Origin: Geobacillus subterraneus
GTDB taxonomy: Bacteria > Bacillota > Bacilli > Bacillales > Anoxybacillaceae
Direction of reading: 5' to 3'
Length of the DNA: 64,000 nt
Assembly: GCF_001618685.1 (NCBI RefSeq)
Contig: NZ_CP014342.1
Span: 558,001 to 622,000 of the forward strand
Shown: piece by piece, positions 1-9,300 of the stretch
Layout of the letters: each line of letters opens with the position of its first letter
How positions within the stretch are numbered: the first letter of the stretch is position 1
The notes under the pieces: generated by a model
Seen by the model: the letters and a program-made list of their open reading frames with translations, nothing else
What the model was told of the DNA's origin: nothing
Databases searched by the model: none
Made by a program: the position numbers and the translations under genes

Positions 1-1
1 G

Positions 2-1762
2 CCGGAAGACAATCCGCTGTACGCCGGGCGGATCGTGAAAAACGTCCAGATCGGCCCGTCGCCGCTTTGGATGCAGGCGCGCTTGATGGCGGCCGGCATT
101 CGCCCGCACAACAATGTTGTCGATATCACCAACTACATTTTGCTTGAGTACGGCCAGCCGCTACACGCGTTTGACTACGACCGCCTCGGTTCGAAGGAGA
201 TCGTCGTCCGCCGGGCGAAGGCAGGGGAAACGATCGTGACGCTTGACGATGCCAAGCGGAAGCTGACCGAAGACCATCTCGTCATCACGAACGGCCATGA
301 GCCGGTCGCTTTAGCCGGCGTGATGGGCGGAGCCAACTCGGAAGTGCGCGATAACACGAAAACAGTGTTCATCGAAGCGGCGTATTTTACGAGTCCGGTC
401 ATTCGTCAGGCGGTAAAAGATCACGGACTGCGCAGCGAAGCGAGCACCCGCTTTGAAAAAGGGATCGATCCGGCGCGGACGAAAGAAGCGCTCGAGCGCG
501 CCGCGGCGCTGATGGCCGAATACGCCGGCGGTGAGATTGTCGGCGGCATCGTCGAAGCCAGCACATGGAAAGAAGAGCCGGTGGTCGTGACGGTCACGCT
601 TGAACGGATCAACGGTGTCCTCGGCACGGCGATGTCGAAAGAGGAAGTGGCCGCGATTTTGGCGAACTTGCAATTTCCGTTCACAGAAGACAACGGAACG
701 TTCACCGTTCATGTCCCATCGCGCCGCCGCGATATTGCGATCGAAGAAGATATCATCGAGGAAGTCGCCCGCCTGTACGGCTACGACCATTTGCCGGCGA
801 CGTTGCCGGTGGCCGAGGCAAAACCGGGCGAGCTGACGCCATACCAAGCGAAACGCCGCCGCGTCCGCCGCTATTTGGAAGGCGCCGGCTTGTTCCAGGC
901 GATCACGTATTCATTGACGAGCCCGGACAAAGCGACGCGGTTTGCTTTGGAGACCGCCGAACCGATCCGCTTGGCGCTGCCGATGAGCGAGGAGCGGAGC
1001 GTTCTCCGGCAAAGTTTAGTGCCGCATTTGCTTGAAGCGGCGAGCTACAACCGCGCCCGCCAAGTCGAGAACGTCGCTCTGTATGAAATCGGCTCCGTCT
1101 ATTTGTCGCGTGGGGAAAACGTCCAGCCGGCGGAAAACGAGCGGCTCGCCGGCGTCATCACCGGTTTATGGCATGCTCACCTTTGGCAAGGAGAGAAAAA
1201 AGCGGCCGATTTCTATGTTGCAAAAGGCGTGCTTGACGGCTTGTTCGACCTGCTTGGGCTGTCTGATCGCATCAGCTACCGCCCGGCGAAGCGCGCCGAC
1301 TTGCATCCGGGGCGGACGGCGGAGATTGCGCTTGACGGAACGGTGATCGGCTTTGTCGGCCAGCTCCACCCAGCCGTGCAAAAAGAGTACGATTTGAAAG
1401 AAACGTACGTCTTTGAGCTCGCCTTGGCCGAGCTGTTGAACGCGGAAGGAGAAGCGATCCGCTACGAATCGATTCCGCGCTTCCCGTCGGTCGTGCGCGA
1501 CATCGCTTTAGTCGTCGATGACAACATCGAAGCAGACGCCCTCAAGCAGGCGATCGAAGAAGCCGGGAAACCGCTGTTGAAAGACGTCGCCCTCTTTGAC
1601 GTCTACCAAGGCGACCGCCTGCCGGCCGGAAAAAAATCGCTCGCCTTCTCGCTCCGCTACTATGATCCGGAACGGACGCTCACCGATGAAGAAGTCACGG
1701 CCGTCCATGAGCGGGTATTGGCGGCGGTCGAAGAGCAGTTTGGCGCGGTGTTGCGCGGGTAA
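2..1762 (+). CDS. pheT: Phenylalanyl-tRNA synthetase beta subunit, 5'-truncated
   Basis: PheT pairs with PheS to charge tRNA-Phe in the cytoplasm. The reading frame is open from base 2, so the N-terminal part (the family is about 800 residues; roughly 586 remain) lies left of the window. Visible are the B3/4 editing region, with the [15 protein letters not shown] and GQPLHAFD motifs about 20-55 residues into the fragment, then the B5 and core-like regions, and a C-terminal anticodon-binding (FDX-ACB) domain beginning near [15 protein letters not shown]. Internal GTG codons such as the one at base 35 are not starts, because the family continues upstream. A hairpin terminator follows the stop. 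pheS is expected just upstream. Confidence 0.97.
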   Translation, partial: PEDNPLYAGRIVKNVQIGPSPLWMQARLMAAGIRPHNNVVDITNYILLEYGQPLHAFDYDRLGSKEIVVRRAKAGETIVTLDDAKRKLTEDHLVITNGHEPVALAGVMGGANSEVRDNTKTVFIEAAYFTSPVIRQAVKDHGLRSEASTRFEKGIDPARTKEALERAAALMAEYAGGEIVGGIVEASTWKEEPVVVTVTLERINGVLGTAMSKEEVAAILANLQFPFTEDNGTFTVHVPSRRRDIAIEEDIIEEVARLYGYDHLPATLPVAEAKPGELTPYQAKRRRVRRYLEGAGLFQAITYSLTSPDKATRFALETAEPIRLALPMSEERSVLRQSLVPHLLEAASYNRARQVENVALYEIGSVYLSRGENVQPAENERLAGVITGLWHAHLWQGEKKAADFYVAKGVLDGLFDLLGLSDRISYRPAKRADLHPGRTAEIALDGTVIGFVGQLHPAVQKEYDLKETYVFELALAELLNAEGEAIRYESIPRFPSVVRDIALVVDDNIEADALKQAIEEAGKPLLKDVALFDVYQGDRLPAGKKSLAFSLRYYDPERTLTDEEVTAVHERVLAAVEEQFGAVLRG

Positions 1763-1779
1763 TGCCGCAGCGGTATGAA

Positions 1780-1808
1780 GCAGGGAGCACGGGCAGCTCC
1801 CTGTTTTT
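1780..1808 (+). terminator. Intrinsic terminator after pheT
   Basis: CAGGGAGC (1781-1788) pairs perfectly with GCTCCCTG (1796-1803) and runs into TTTTT. Confidence 0.85.
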
Positions 1809-1848
1809 CTATTCTGTCACACCGAAGCGTGCAAAAAGGGGGAGAACG

Positions 1849-2634
1849 ATGCGAACCATTCAGGCCGCGATCATTGCCTTGCTTTTGCTTGCCGGGTTGT
1901 ATGGATGCGCCGCGGGGCGGCCGGATGGCAGACAACAACCGGTTGAGCTCACCGTCTCAGCGGCTGCCAGTTTGCAAGACGCGCTAGAGGAAGTGAAAAC
2001 CGTCTTCGAGCGCGAGCATCCGAACATCCGCATTCACTATAACTTTGGGTCATCCGGCGCCTTGCAAAAACAAATCGCGCAAGGGGCGCCGGTCGATTTG
2101 TTTTTCTCCGCCGCCGTCCAGCCGTTTGCGGAGCTGAAACAAGAAGGGCTGATGGATTCTGCGCATGAAAAAACGGTGTTAGCCAACGAACTCGTGCTCA
2201 TTGTGCCAAAACAAGAAGAAGGGGCGATTCAGTCGCTCGATGACATCACTCGCGCGAAACGGGTGGCCATTGGCATCCCTGAGTCGGTGCCGGCCGGCAT
2301 ATACGCGAAACAAACGCTTGAGCAGGCCGGGTTATGGGAAAAAGTCAAGCCGCGCCTCGTTCTGGCCAAAGACGTCCGCCAAGTGTTGACGTATGTCGAA
2401 ACGGGCAACGTCGACGCCGGCTTTGTGTACCGGACGGACGCGCTTGTCTCCGGCAACGTGAAAATTGCGGCTGTGGTGCCTGATGAGATGCACGAACCGA
2501 TCGTCTATCCGCTCGGCGTGGTCAAGACGACCAAGTATCTGCAAGAAGCGCGCCAGTTTTATGCTTATTTAACGAGCGAACAAGCGTTGAAGCAGTTTGA
2601 ACGGCATGGGTTCCGCCGCGCCCGGCAGCACTAA
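1849..2634 (+). CDS. modA: Molybdate ABC transporter substrate-binding lipoprotein
   Basis: This is a periplasmic-binding-type protein of the ModA family, which captures molybdate or tungstate outside the membrane for a ModBC importer. The 261-residue product starts at an ATG behind AAGGGGGAG and has a lipoprotein signal with lipobox GLYGC (Cys20). The family signature follows: LTVSAAASLQDALEEV near the N-terminus, then FGSSGALQKQIAQGAPVDLF, and a GFVYRTDA segment near residue 200. It stands alone: pheT lies upstream behind a terminator and the fluoride-riboswitch unit lies downstream. No modB or modC is in the window, so its permease is either elsewhere or absent. Tungstate instead of molybdate specificity cannot be excluded. 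Confidence 0.9.
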   Translation: MRTIQAAIIALLLLAGLYGCAAGRPDGRQQPVELTVSAAASLQDALEEVKTVFEREHPNIRIHYNFGSSGALQKQIAQGAPVDLFFSAAVQPFAELKQEGLMDSAHEKTVLANELVLIVPKQEEGAIQSLDDITRAKRVAIGIPESVPAGIYAKQTLEQAGLWEKVKPRLVLAKDVRQVLTYVETGNVDAGFVYRTDALVSGNVKIAAVVPDEMHEPIVYPLGVVKTTKYLQEARQFYAYLTSEQALKQFERHGFRRARQH

Positions 2635-2645
2635 ACAGGGGGCTC

Positions 2646-2675
2646 TTCACAACATCAGGGTATTTATGGTAAAAT
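2646..2675 (+). promoter_or_regulatory. Candidate sigma-A promoter for the crcB unit
   Basis: TTCACA (2646-2651), an 18-bp spacer and TAAAAT (2670-2675), preceded by TGG as an extended -10. The expected start site, near 2682, lies just ahead of the fluoride aptamer. Confidence 0.6.
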
Positions 2676-2689
2676 AAAACTCGTTCAAC

Positions 2690-2776
2690 AACATAGGCGA
2701 TGGGGTTCGCCATAATCGCCGGCTTCCGGCTGATGACTCCTGCTGCGTTTGCATGCGGCAGGAGTCTGTTTCTTTT
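2690..2776 (+). promoter_or_regulatory. Fluoride riboswitch (crcB motif) with terminator
   Basis: The aptamer opens with GGCGATGGGGTTCGCC, in which GGCGA (2696-2700) pairs with TCGCC (2707-2711). ATAA, a short second hairpin (CCGG/CCGG, about 2719-2730) and the conserved TGATGACTCCTG follow. The expression platform is a terminator: GACTCCTGC (2735-2743) pairs with GCAGGAGTC (2758-2766), followed by TGTTTCTTTTT. The conserved TGATGACTCC lies at the 5' edge of the terminator stem, so fluoride binding would favour read-through into the two channel genes. This matches the known crcB motif, and the downstream genes confirm it. Confidence 0.93.
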
Positions 2777-2795
2777 TGGAAGGGAGGAACGGTCA

Positions 2796-3182
2796 TTGGT
2801 TTATCTCGCCGTTGGCATCGCCGGCATGATCGGCGCGCTTGTCCGTTATGGGCTCGGTTTGCTTGTTCCCGCCGCCCATGGCTTTCCGTTTGCGACGCTT
2901 TTCATCAACTGGACAGGCTCGTTTTTGCTCAGCTGGCTCACGGTCACATTCACCCGCCGCCCCACGTGGCCGCCATGGGTGCAAACGGCGGTGACGAGCG
3001 GTTTTGTCGGCTCGTATACGACGTTTTCCACCCTTAGCGTCGAGTGTGTCGAATTGCTGGAACAAGGACGATGGGGCATGGCCGCTGGTTATATCGCCGC
3101 CAGTTTGTTCGGCGGTCTAACCGCGGCATGGGCGGGCTCCGCTGCCGCCCAGCCAAAGCGAAAGGGGGAAATGGTCCGATGA
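2796..3182 (+). CDS. crcB: Fluoride channel subunit CrcB/Fluc (first copy)
   Basis: Small membrane protein of the Fluc family, which exports fluoride through a dual-topology dimeric channel. I place the start at TTG 2796, behind GGGAGG, giving 128 residues; the open frame upstream of it is riboswitch sequence. Four hydrophobic segments are apparent. Family motifs are present: G-x-x-G-A-x-x-R-Y near residues 8-18, FINWTGSFLL near 50, and the Phe-box/polar track GSYTTFSTLSVE near 80. The gene overlaps the next copy by four bases (ATGA). Tandem copies usually encode a heterodimer, with each subunit fixed in opposite orientation. Confidence 0.92.
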   Translation: MVYLAVGIAGMIGALVRYGLGLLVPAAHGFPFATLFINWTGSFLLSWLTVTFTRRPTWPPWVQTAVTSGFVGSYTTFSTLSVECVELLEQGRWGMAAGYIAASLFGGLTAAWAGSAAAQPKRKGEMVR

Positions 3183-3550
3183 TGGCATCGCTATTGGTGA
3201 TGATCGGCGGTTTTTTTGGCGCCATCTGCCGTTACGCCGTCAGCCGCTGGGCAGCCCGGCGCTCGCCGCGCTTCCCGCTCGGCACGCTCATTGTGAACTT
3301 ACTTGGCTCGTTTTTGCTCGGCTGGCTGGCTGGAAGCGGCGCCGCCGATGCTGAAAAATTGCTTGTCGGCACCGGTTTTATGGGCGCGTTCACGACGTTT
3401 TCCACGTTCAAATGGGAAAGCGTGCAAATGATGCAGCGAAAACAACAAGGAAAAACGAGGACTTATTTGGTGGTCGTCTGCTCTTATTTGGTCGTTACCT
3501 ACTCGTTTGGCGTGTTGTTAGCATGGCTTGGCTACCATCTTGGGCGTTGA
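3179..3550 (+). CDS. crcB: Fluoride channel subunit CrcB/Fluc (second copy)
   Basis: Second Fluc-family subunit, 123 residues, starting at an ATG that overlaps the previous stop codon and follows the ribosome site AAAGGGGGAA. Motifs repeat those of the first copy: GGFFGAICRY near residue 15, LIVNLLGSFLLGW near 40, and GAFTTFSTFKWESV near 75, which carries the conserved Phe and Thr residues of the fluoride pathway. Four membrane segments are visible, the last near LVVVCSYLVVTYSFGVLLAW. Tight translational coupling to the first copy suggests 1:1 synthesis of a heterodimeric channel. Nothing is odd apart from the C-terminus being shorter than in the first copy. Confidence 0.93.
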   Translation: MMASLLVMIGGFFGAICRYAVSRWAARRSPRFPLGTLIVNLLGSFLLGWLAGSGAADAEKLLVGTGFMGAFTTFSTFKWESVQMMQRKQQGKTRTYLVVVCSYLVVTYSFGVLLAWLGYHLGR

Positions 3551-3563
3551 AAGTTTCCCAAAA

Positions 3564-3708
3564 AGCGGATCGGTGTGTACAGCGAGGCATGGAGCGGAAC
3601 ATGATGGTAAACTTTGTTCGCCGAACAGAATGGATAAAGCAGCGATGACAGCAAGGCGTTCCAAAATGCCTATCCATCCGGATGTTCGCTTTTCCCAACC
3701 GATCCGCT
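3564..3708. repeat. 145-bp nested inverted-repeat element between convergent genes
   Basis: The outer arms are AGCGGATCGGT (3564-3574) and ACCGATCCGCT (3698-3708), a perfect 11-bp inverted repeat. Inside, AGCGGAACAT (about 3593) pairs with ATGTTCGCT (about 3682-3690) with one bulged G, and ATGGATA (about 3630) pairs with TATCCAT (3671-3677). The octamer TTTCCCAA occurs at 3554-3561 and again at 3691-3698. The element fills most of the gap between crcB (plus strand) and the yibF-like gene (minus strand). It has no T-run typical of a terminator and no convincing reading frame. It could be a structured RNA, a bidirectional stop or a small mobile palindrome. Confidence 0.6.
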
Positions 3709-3762
3709 AAACGGGGTGTCGACGGACGACTATGGTGTCAACGAAAACAACATTGATAACAT

Positions 3763-4524
3763 TTATTTCCTCCCTTTTTTTACTAAAAAATAAGCGGTCA
3801 CCCACGAAGTGATTGGAATAGTTGATGCTACACCAATCCCGGCAAAAAAGATCGCGATCATTTCTGCGCTAAATATTTTTGAATTTACGATTTGATCGAT
3901 AGAGTAGGATAAATCTTTAAACCAGATAAGCAATGCCAAATAGCTGCCGAAGAAGGCGAAAAACAACGTATTTGTACTCGTTCCTAATAGATCCCTCCCC
4001 ATACGTAAACCGAAGGCAAACAAATCTTTCCTGCTAATGGATGGATGGTGATGGAATATTTCGCGCATTGGAGACGAAATGGCAATCGCCGTATCTGTAA
4101 TCGCACCTATTGTACTCATAATAATGACAGATGCCCCGATTTTCACAAAGTCGATTCCAATGTAAAGGGAAAAGGCGGAAATCCCCTCGGCTTCCTCTTC
4201 GCCAAATCCTTGAATCATAGCATTTTCAGTCACAATGACAATAAAGAAGAGCAGGATCACCACAGTGGCTATGCTAGAAATGAAGGCAGTGATTGTTTTT
4301 GTGCTCACTCCATTGATGTAAAAAAGGCTAATGCAGCTGATCAACGTGGATGCAATCAATGTTAAGATGATCGGATCAGCTTTTGGAATCAGCATAATCA
4401 GGATAGTGAGTATGAGCACGCCAAAGTTGAAGAATATGGCCAAGAAAGATCGTGCCCCTTTTTTCCCGCCAACAAGGACCATCAGAATGAATAAAATGGT
4501 TCCTAACCAGAACAATGTATTCAT
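3763..4524 (-). CDS. YibE/F-family membrane protein (shorter paralogue)
   Basis: A 253-residue, very hydrophobic protein with about seven membrane segments, assigned to the YibE/F family, whose function is unknown. It shares two signatures with the gene that overlaps it upstream: GAITDTAIAISS near residue 145 and GRDLLGTSTNTLFFAFFG near 175, so the two are paralogues and probably form one complex. The ATG overlaps the stop of the upstream gene (ATGA) behind an AAAGAGGG ribosome site, so the two genes are co-translated. Base composition is visibly AT-richer than in the flanking genes (runs of A/T, few GC-rich codons), which suggests acquisition from a lower-GC Firmicute. Confidence 0.82.
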   Translation of the reverse strand: MNTLFWLGTILFILMVLVGGKKGARSFLAIFFNFGVLILTILIMLIPKADPIILTLIASTLISCISLFYINGVSTKTITAFISSIATVVILLFFIVIVTENAMIQGFGEEEAEGISAFSLYIGIDFVKIGASVIIMSTIGAITDTAIAISSPMREIFHHHPSISRKDLFAFGLRMGRDLLGTSTNTLFFAFFGSYLALLIWFKDLSYSIDQIVNSKIFSAEMIAIFFAGIGVASTIPITSWVTAYFLVKKGRK

Positions 4525-5657
4525 GCTCTTGCCCTCTTTCTCTTAATGAAAAAAATAGTCGTATATAACCCTATTGGGATTGTCATTACGATTCCAATCC
4601 CCCCAGCTAAAGCTCTAGCCAATTCCAGCGAAAGGTTCATCGACAGGGTGAACATTAAGGGGGAGGCATTTTTTAAATACAAAATAAGCATAGGGATGGA
4701 GCCGCTTATATAGGCAAAAAACAAAATATTTGTCATCGTTCCCATAATATCCTTCCCGATCTCCATTCCCGAAGCTTTCAGTGCTTTGATCGATATGTTG
4801 TTATTCTTTTCATACAATCCAAAGATGGAAGAGGACATTGTAATTGCCACATCCATTACAGCTCCTAAAGATCCGATAAATACTCCGGCCATAAACACGA
4901 CTTTATAAGGACGAGTTACAAATTGCATTTCCTCATATCGAAGGCCTTGTTCTGACGTGAATTGCATGACAAGATAAGTGATCAACAGCGACATAAACGT
5001 TCCCAGTAAGGTGGCAACAATAGCGGCATATGTTTTTTCATTAAACCCGTTAACGAGCAACAAAGAAATGGTAGTAAACAAAATGATACTAATGCCGCAT
5101 ATGATTAAGAGACTGATGCCGGATGTATGGAGATAAACATCCAATGCATAGGATAACAAAATGGAGTTGACGGCTAAACTTATAATCGACAACAATCCTT
5201 GCTTTTTCCCGATGAGAAGCAAAGTCAAGATGAAAACCCATGCCGCCATCAATACGTATTTGTCACGCTTTACACCTTGGATCGTTCCAGTTAAATGTGA
5301 GTTTTCGTTTCTATTTGCATCAATCGAAACAAACAATTCATCTCCAACACGATATTGTTGATCATAAGCTTTCGATGAGGAATACTGGTTAGTTAAGTGA
5401 ATAAGCCGCCCTTTTTGGTCGCCATTTTTCAATTGAGCAATGATGCGTTGGGTGAATAGACGATCTTCATTTTCATGCATATCAGTTACTTTCGTTGTAT
5501 CTGTCAGTTCTATTTTGATCACTTTGGCAATGGGACGATCATAGAAGGGATGATTGTAGTGAACAAAAAGAACGGAGGCGGCCAAACAAATTCCGATGAG
5601 CGCGTACAACAAAATTTGTTTTTGAGACATTTTTTTTAATTTGTCCTTCCATACCAT
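4521..5657 (-). CDS. YibE/F-family membrane protein (longer paralogue)
   Basis: A 378-residue member of the YibE/F family of unknown function. One N-terminal membrane segment (about residues 10-30) precedes an extracytoplasmic domain of about 90 residues, followed by seven or so membrane segments. The paired family motifs are GAVMDVAITMSS near residue 255 and GKDIMGTMTNILFFAY near 290; the Asp residues in both are conserved in the partner gene. I chose ATG 5657, nine bases after GGGGG, over the TTG two codons upstream, which sits too close to that site. AT-rich composition marks this pair as foreign relative to its neighbours. It is the first gene of a two-gene minus-strand unit. Confidence 0.82.
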   Translation of the reverse strand: MVWKDKLKKMSQKQILLYALIGICLAASVLFVHYNHPFYDRPIAKVIKIELTDTTKVTDMHENEDRLFTQRIIAQLKNGDQKGRLIHLTNQYSSSKAYDQQYRVGDELFVSIDANRNENSHLTGTIQGVKRDKYVLMAAWVFILTLLLIGKKQGLLSIISLAVNSILLSYALDVYLHTSGISLLIICGISIILFTTISLLLVNGFNEKTYAAIVATLLGTFMSLLITYLVMQFTSEQGLRYEEMQFVTRPYKVVFMAGVFIGSLGAVMDVAITMSSSIFGLYEKNNNISIKALKASGMEIGKDIMGTMTNILFFAYISGSIPMLILYLKNASPLMFTLSMNLSLELARALAGGIGIVMTIPIGLYTTIFFIKRKRARA

Positions 5658-5849
5658 TCGCAAAAACCCCCAAATGTAGGAATGAATTCACCCGGCTTCT
5701 AGAAATATTTTCTCTTATAGTCATAATACATTTTTTCACTCACTTAGCGCAAAAAGGGGGATTACAGAGGTCAGGCTGCAGGGGGACACGATGATGTGAA
5801 AAAACGATTGATTTTTCCTTTCATCCTTGTTACGTTAATAGTGGTAATG
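5658..5849. other. Divergent intergenic region, yibE-like / marR
   Basis: An AT-rich gap holding the promoters of both directions. For marR, a weak TTGATT (5808-5813), 17 bp, TACGTT (5831-5836) arrangement is the best I can see. No clear promoter was found for the minus-strand pair, although TATTAT/TATAAG-like sequences occur near 5715-5735. No gene is apparent. Confidence 0.35.
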
Positions 5850-5923
5850 GTTCAATAGTTGAACTAAATAGGCAGATCGAGTGAGCTAATTGATCAGGCT
5901 GGCAAATGGTTCAACGAGTGAAT
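5850..5923 (+). promoter_or_regulatory. Twin operator-like palindromes before marR
   Basis: GTTCAATAGTTGAAC (5850-5864) is a perfect 6-3-6 inverted repeat. A second, imperfect copy, GTTCAACGAGTGAAT, lies at 5909-5923, 59 bp further on and just before the SD site. The arrangement suits a dimeric MarR protein repressing its own operon. Confidence 0.6.
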
Positions 5924-5939
5924 GATTGGAGGTGAGCAG

Positions 5940-6392
5940 ATGGTAGAAAGAAACATCGACGATTGGATCGACCGCTATTTGTCCGTTTCGTTTCTCGTGA
6001 TGAAGCGCGGAGCGGCGCTCGTCAAAGTCGGGCTTGATGAGGAGATGACGCATGACCAATATTATTTGCTGCGCTACATTCGCCGGCGGGGGGCGTGCAC
6101 GTCGACGGAACTGGCGGCGATGTTTGGTGTGAACAAAAGCGCGGTGACGGCGATGACGAACCGCCTCGTCGACAAAGGCTGGCTGCGCCGTGACCGTGAT
6201 GAAAGCGACCGACGTGTTGTGGCCTTATCGTTGACGCCACAAGGAGAGGAATGGGTGGCGGAGATGGACCGGAGCGTCTATCGGCTGGTGGAAGACGTGA
6301 TCGCTCGCTTTCCGGAGAAAGAAATCGAGACGTTCATCCGGACGTATGAAAAACTGGCCCGCGTGCTGCAGGAGGTGGAGGAAGCGAGATGA
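5940..6392 (+). CDS. MarR-family transcriptional regulator
   Basis: A 150-residue winged-helix repressor, probably binding the palindromes just upstream and responding to a toxic ligand. The helix-turn-helix and wing read TSTELAAMFGVNKSAVTAM, then NRLVDKGWLRR and DRRVVALSLTPQGEEW (about residues 55-100), which is the standard MarR layout. Flanking helices form the dimer interface. ATG 5940 is chosen because GGAGGTGA lies directly before it. The stop overlaps the start of the large exporter gene (ATGA), so the regulator and its likely target are one operon. The inducing compound is unknown. Confidence 0.9.
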   Translation: MVERNIDDWIDRYLSVSFLVMKRGAALVKVGLDEEMTHDQYYLLRYIRRRGACTSTELAAMFGVNKSAVTAMTNRLVDKGWLRRDRDESDRRVVALSLTPQGEEWVAEMDRSVYRLVEDVIARFPEKEIETFIRTYEKLARVLQEVEEAR

Positions 6393-9300
6393 GGGCGATC
6401 ATCAAAGGAAAATGGTTCGTGTTCATCGGTTGGATCATCATCGCGGCGGTGCTCATGATGACCGCTCCGAACATGGGTGCGCTCGTCCGGGAAAAAGGAC
6501 AGCTGAGCGTGCCGGACGGCTATTCGTCGTCGATGGCGGCACAATTGATGAAAGAGGCAAACGAGCAAAAAAACAAAGAAAATGAACGCTCCGCCGTGCT
6601 CGTCTTTTATCAGAAAGACGGATTGACGGCGGAAGACAAACAAGAAATTGAACGGGCGGTGAACGCGCTCGAAAAGAAGAAAAGCGATCTCCATATCACG
6701 AACATCGTTTCACCGTTTGCCAATCCGGAACTAGAAAAAGAGCTTTTGTCAAAAGACAATACAACGATGCTCGTTTCCATCAGCATCGACCCGGCCGGGC
6801 GGACGGCGAAGCAGTTGACCGACGCGTTGTATGAAGCGGTGGACGGCGTCAAGGTCGAGCATTATTTCACCGGCGGGTGGATGATCGATGAAGATGTGGT
6901 GACAAGCTCGCTTGAAGGCGTGAAGAAGACGGAAGGGATTACGATCGTCTTCATTTTGCTTGTTCTGCTCGCTGTATTCCGTTCACCGGTAGCCCCGCTG
7001 ATTCCATTAGTGGCGGTCGGGGCGACGTATGCCGTTTCACAGTCGATCGTTGCTTTTTTGGTTGACAACGTGAACTTTCCGCTATCAACGTTTACGCAAA
7101 TCTTTTTAGTCGCCGTTTTGTTTGGCATTGGGACCGACTATTGCATTTTGCTGCTGAGCCGGTTTAAAGAAGAGTTGGCGAAACTTGGCGATCGGACAGA
7201 AGCGATTGTTGTCACGTACCGGACGGCGGGAAAAACGGTGTTGGCGAGCGGATTGGCGGTGATGATCGGGTTTGCGGCGATCGGACTGTCGACATTTCAG
7301 TTGTACCAATCGGCAGCAGCCGTCGCCGTCGGGGTGGCGGTGCTGCTTGTGGCGCTTGTGACGCTCGTGCCGTTTTTCATGGCAGTGCTTGGCGAGAAGC
7401 TGTTTTGGCCGGTTCGCGGAAAGCTTGAGCACGGACAAAGCCGGCTTTGGCTGGCGGCTGGACGGTTTGCATTCGCCCGTCCGCTGCTGGCGCTCGCCAT
7501 CGTCGCAGCGGTAACGGTGCCGGTGCTCGTGACGTACGATGGCAAACTGTCGTTTGATTCAATGGAAGAAATCGGCGACCATTATCGCTCGGTTAAAGCG
7601 TTTGACATTATTGCCGACCACTTCAATCCGGGGGATGCGATGCCGACGCAAATCGTGGTAAAAGGCAAGCAGCCGCTCGATTCTGAAGAAGGGTTGGCGC
7701 TCATCGAAAAAATCAGCCGCGAGGTTGAGAACGTCGACGGCGTGGCAAGCGTCCGCTCGGCAACGCGCCCGACCGGCGAGCCGATCAAAGAGCTGTTTGT
7801 CACCGAGCAGGCGAAACAACTGAAAGACGGCCTTGGCGCCGGCAAAGACGGCATCGAAAAAATCGGTGCTGGGCTTGAAACGGCAAGCGATCAGCTCTCC
7901 GCTTCCGCGCCGCAGCTGAAGCAAGCGTCATCCGGCATCGGCCAGCTCGTCTCGGGAACGGAGCAGTTAAAAAACGGCATCGTCAAGCTGCAAAACGGCC
8001 TTCGTCAAATCGAACGAGGCGTACGCCAAGGAGCGATGGGCGCCGGCGAGCTGAAAAACGGTTTGGCGACCTTGCGCGACAATGCGAAAAAACTGCAAGA
8101 CGGTGCCACGCAGCTACTTAGCGGCTACAAACAGGCCGAACAAGGCTTGGCGGCGATCAGCAGCCAATACAAGCAAGTCGAAACAGGCTTAAAGGCGGTC
8201 GCTGATCAGCTCACGGCTGTGCAAATGATGCTTGCACAAGTCGAGCAGTCGCATCCGGAGCTCGGTCAAGACGCGCAATATCAACGGGCGAAAATGACGG
8301 TCGCTGCTTTATCTGATCAAGCGAAGCAAATGGCGGCTGGCCTCGCGCAGTTGAACGGGGCGCTTGACCAAACGCGCACCGGCCTAGCGAAAGCGAATGA
8401 GTCGTTTGCCCAACTCACCGCCGGTCAGGCAGCCGTCAACGGCGGTTTAGACAAGGTGATCGCCGGGCTCGATGAACTGGCGGTTGGCTTGACGAAAGCA
8501 GCCGACGGTCAACAACAAGCCGTTGATCAACTGCCGCAATTTGCAGCTGGCCTCGAGCAAGTCAATGGCGGCCAGCGGCAGCTGCTTGAGCATTTCTCGG
8601 CGCTTGGCGGTCAGCTCGGCCAGCTTGTCAACGGCCTAGACCAAAGCGCGTCCGGTTTGCGGCAAGTGGCCAGCGGCCTTGGGACGGCGGAGGTGTATTT
8701 GGCCGATTTGTCATCGGCACCGGCGAAGGAAATGGCCGGCTGGCATATGCCGAAAGCGGCGCGTGAAAGCAAAGAGTTTGCGCAGGCGAAAGACGCGTAT
8801 ATGTCGAAAGACCGGCGCATTGTCACGTTCGATGTCATTTTAGATGAAAATCCGTATTCCATATCGGCGCTCGGCCGCATTGATGACATTCGCGCCGCCG
8901 CAGAACGGGCGGTGAAAGGAACGAAATGGGAAGGCGCGACGATCGCTGTCGGCGGCGTCACAAGCGTGTATGCCGATTTGCGGGCGATTTCGAACGCCGA
9001 CTATCGGCATACCGCGGTGCTTATGCTTATTGGCATCGCCATCGTGTTGGCGGTGCTGCTCCGTTCGCTCATCATGCCGCTGTATTTGATGCTGTCGCTT
9101 GTATTAACCTATTACACATCCATGGCTGTCACCGAGCTGATTTTCGTCAACGGCCTCGGCTATGCCGGTTTGAACTGGGCAGTATCGTTTTTCGCCTTCG
9201 TTTTGCTTATGGCGCTCGGCATCGATTACAGCATCTTCCTGATGGACCGGTTCAACGAATATCGCGGCCGGCCGGTGAAAGAGGCGATGCTGTCAGCGAT

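Noticed and set aside
311-847. Long open frame on the minus strand inside pheT
   Set aside because: pheT has full family motifs through this stretch; GC-rich third positions create open antisense frames, and the antisense product is low-complexity with no start signal.
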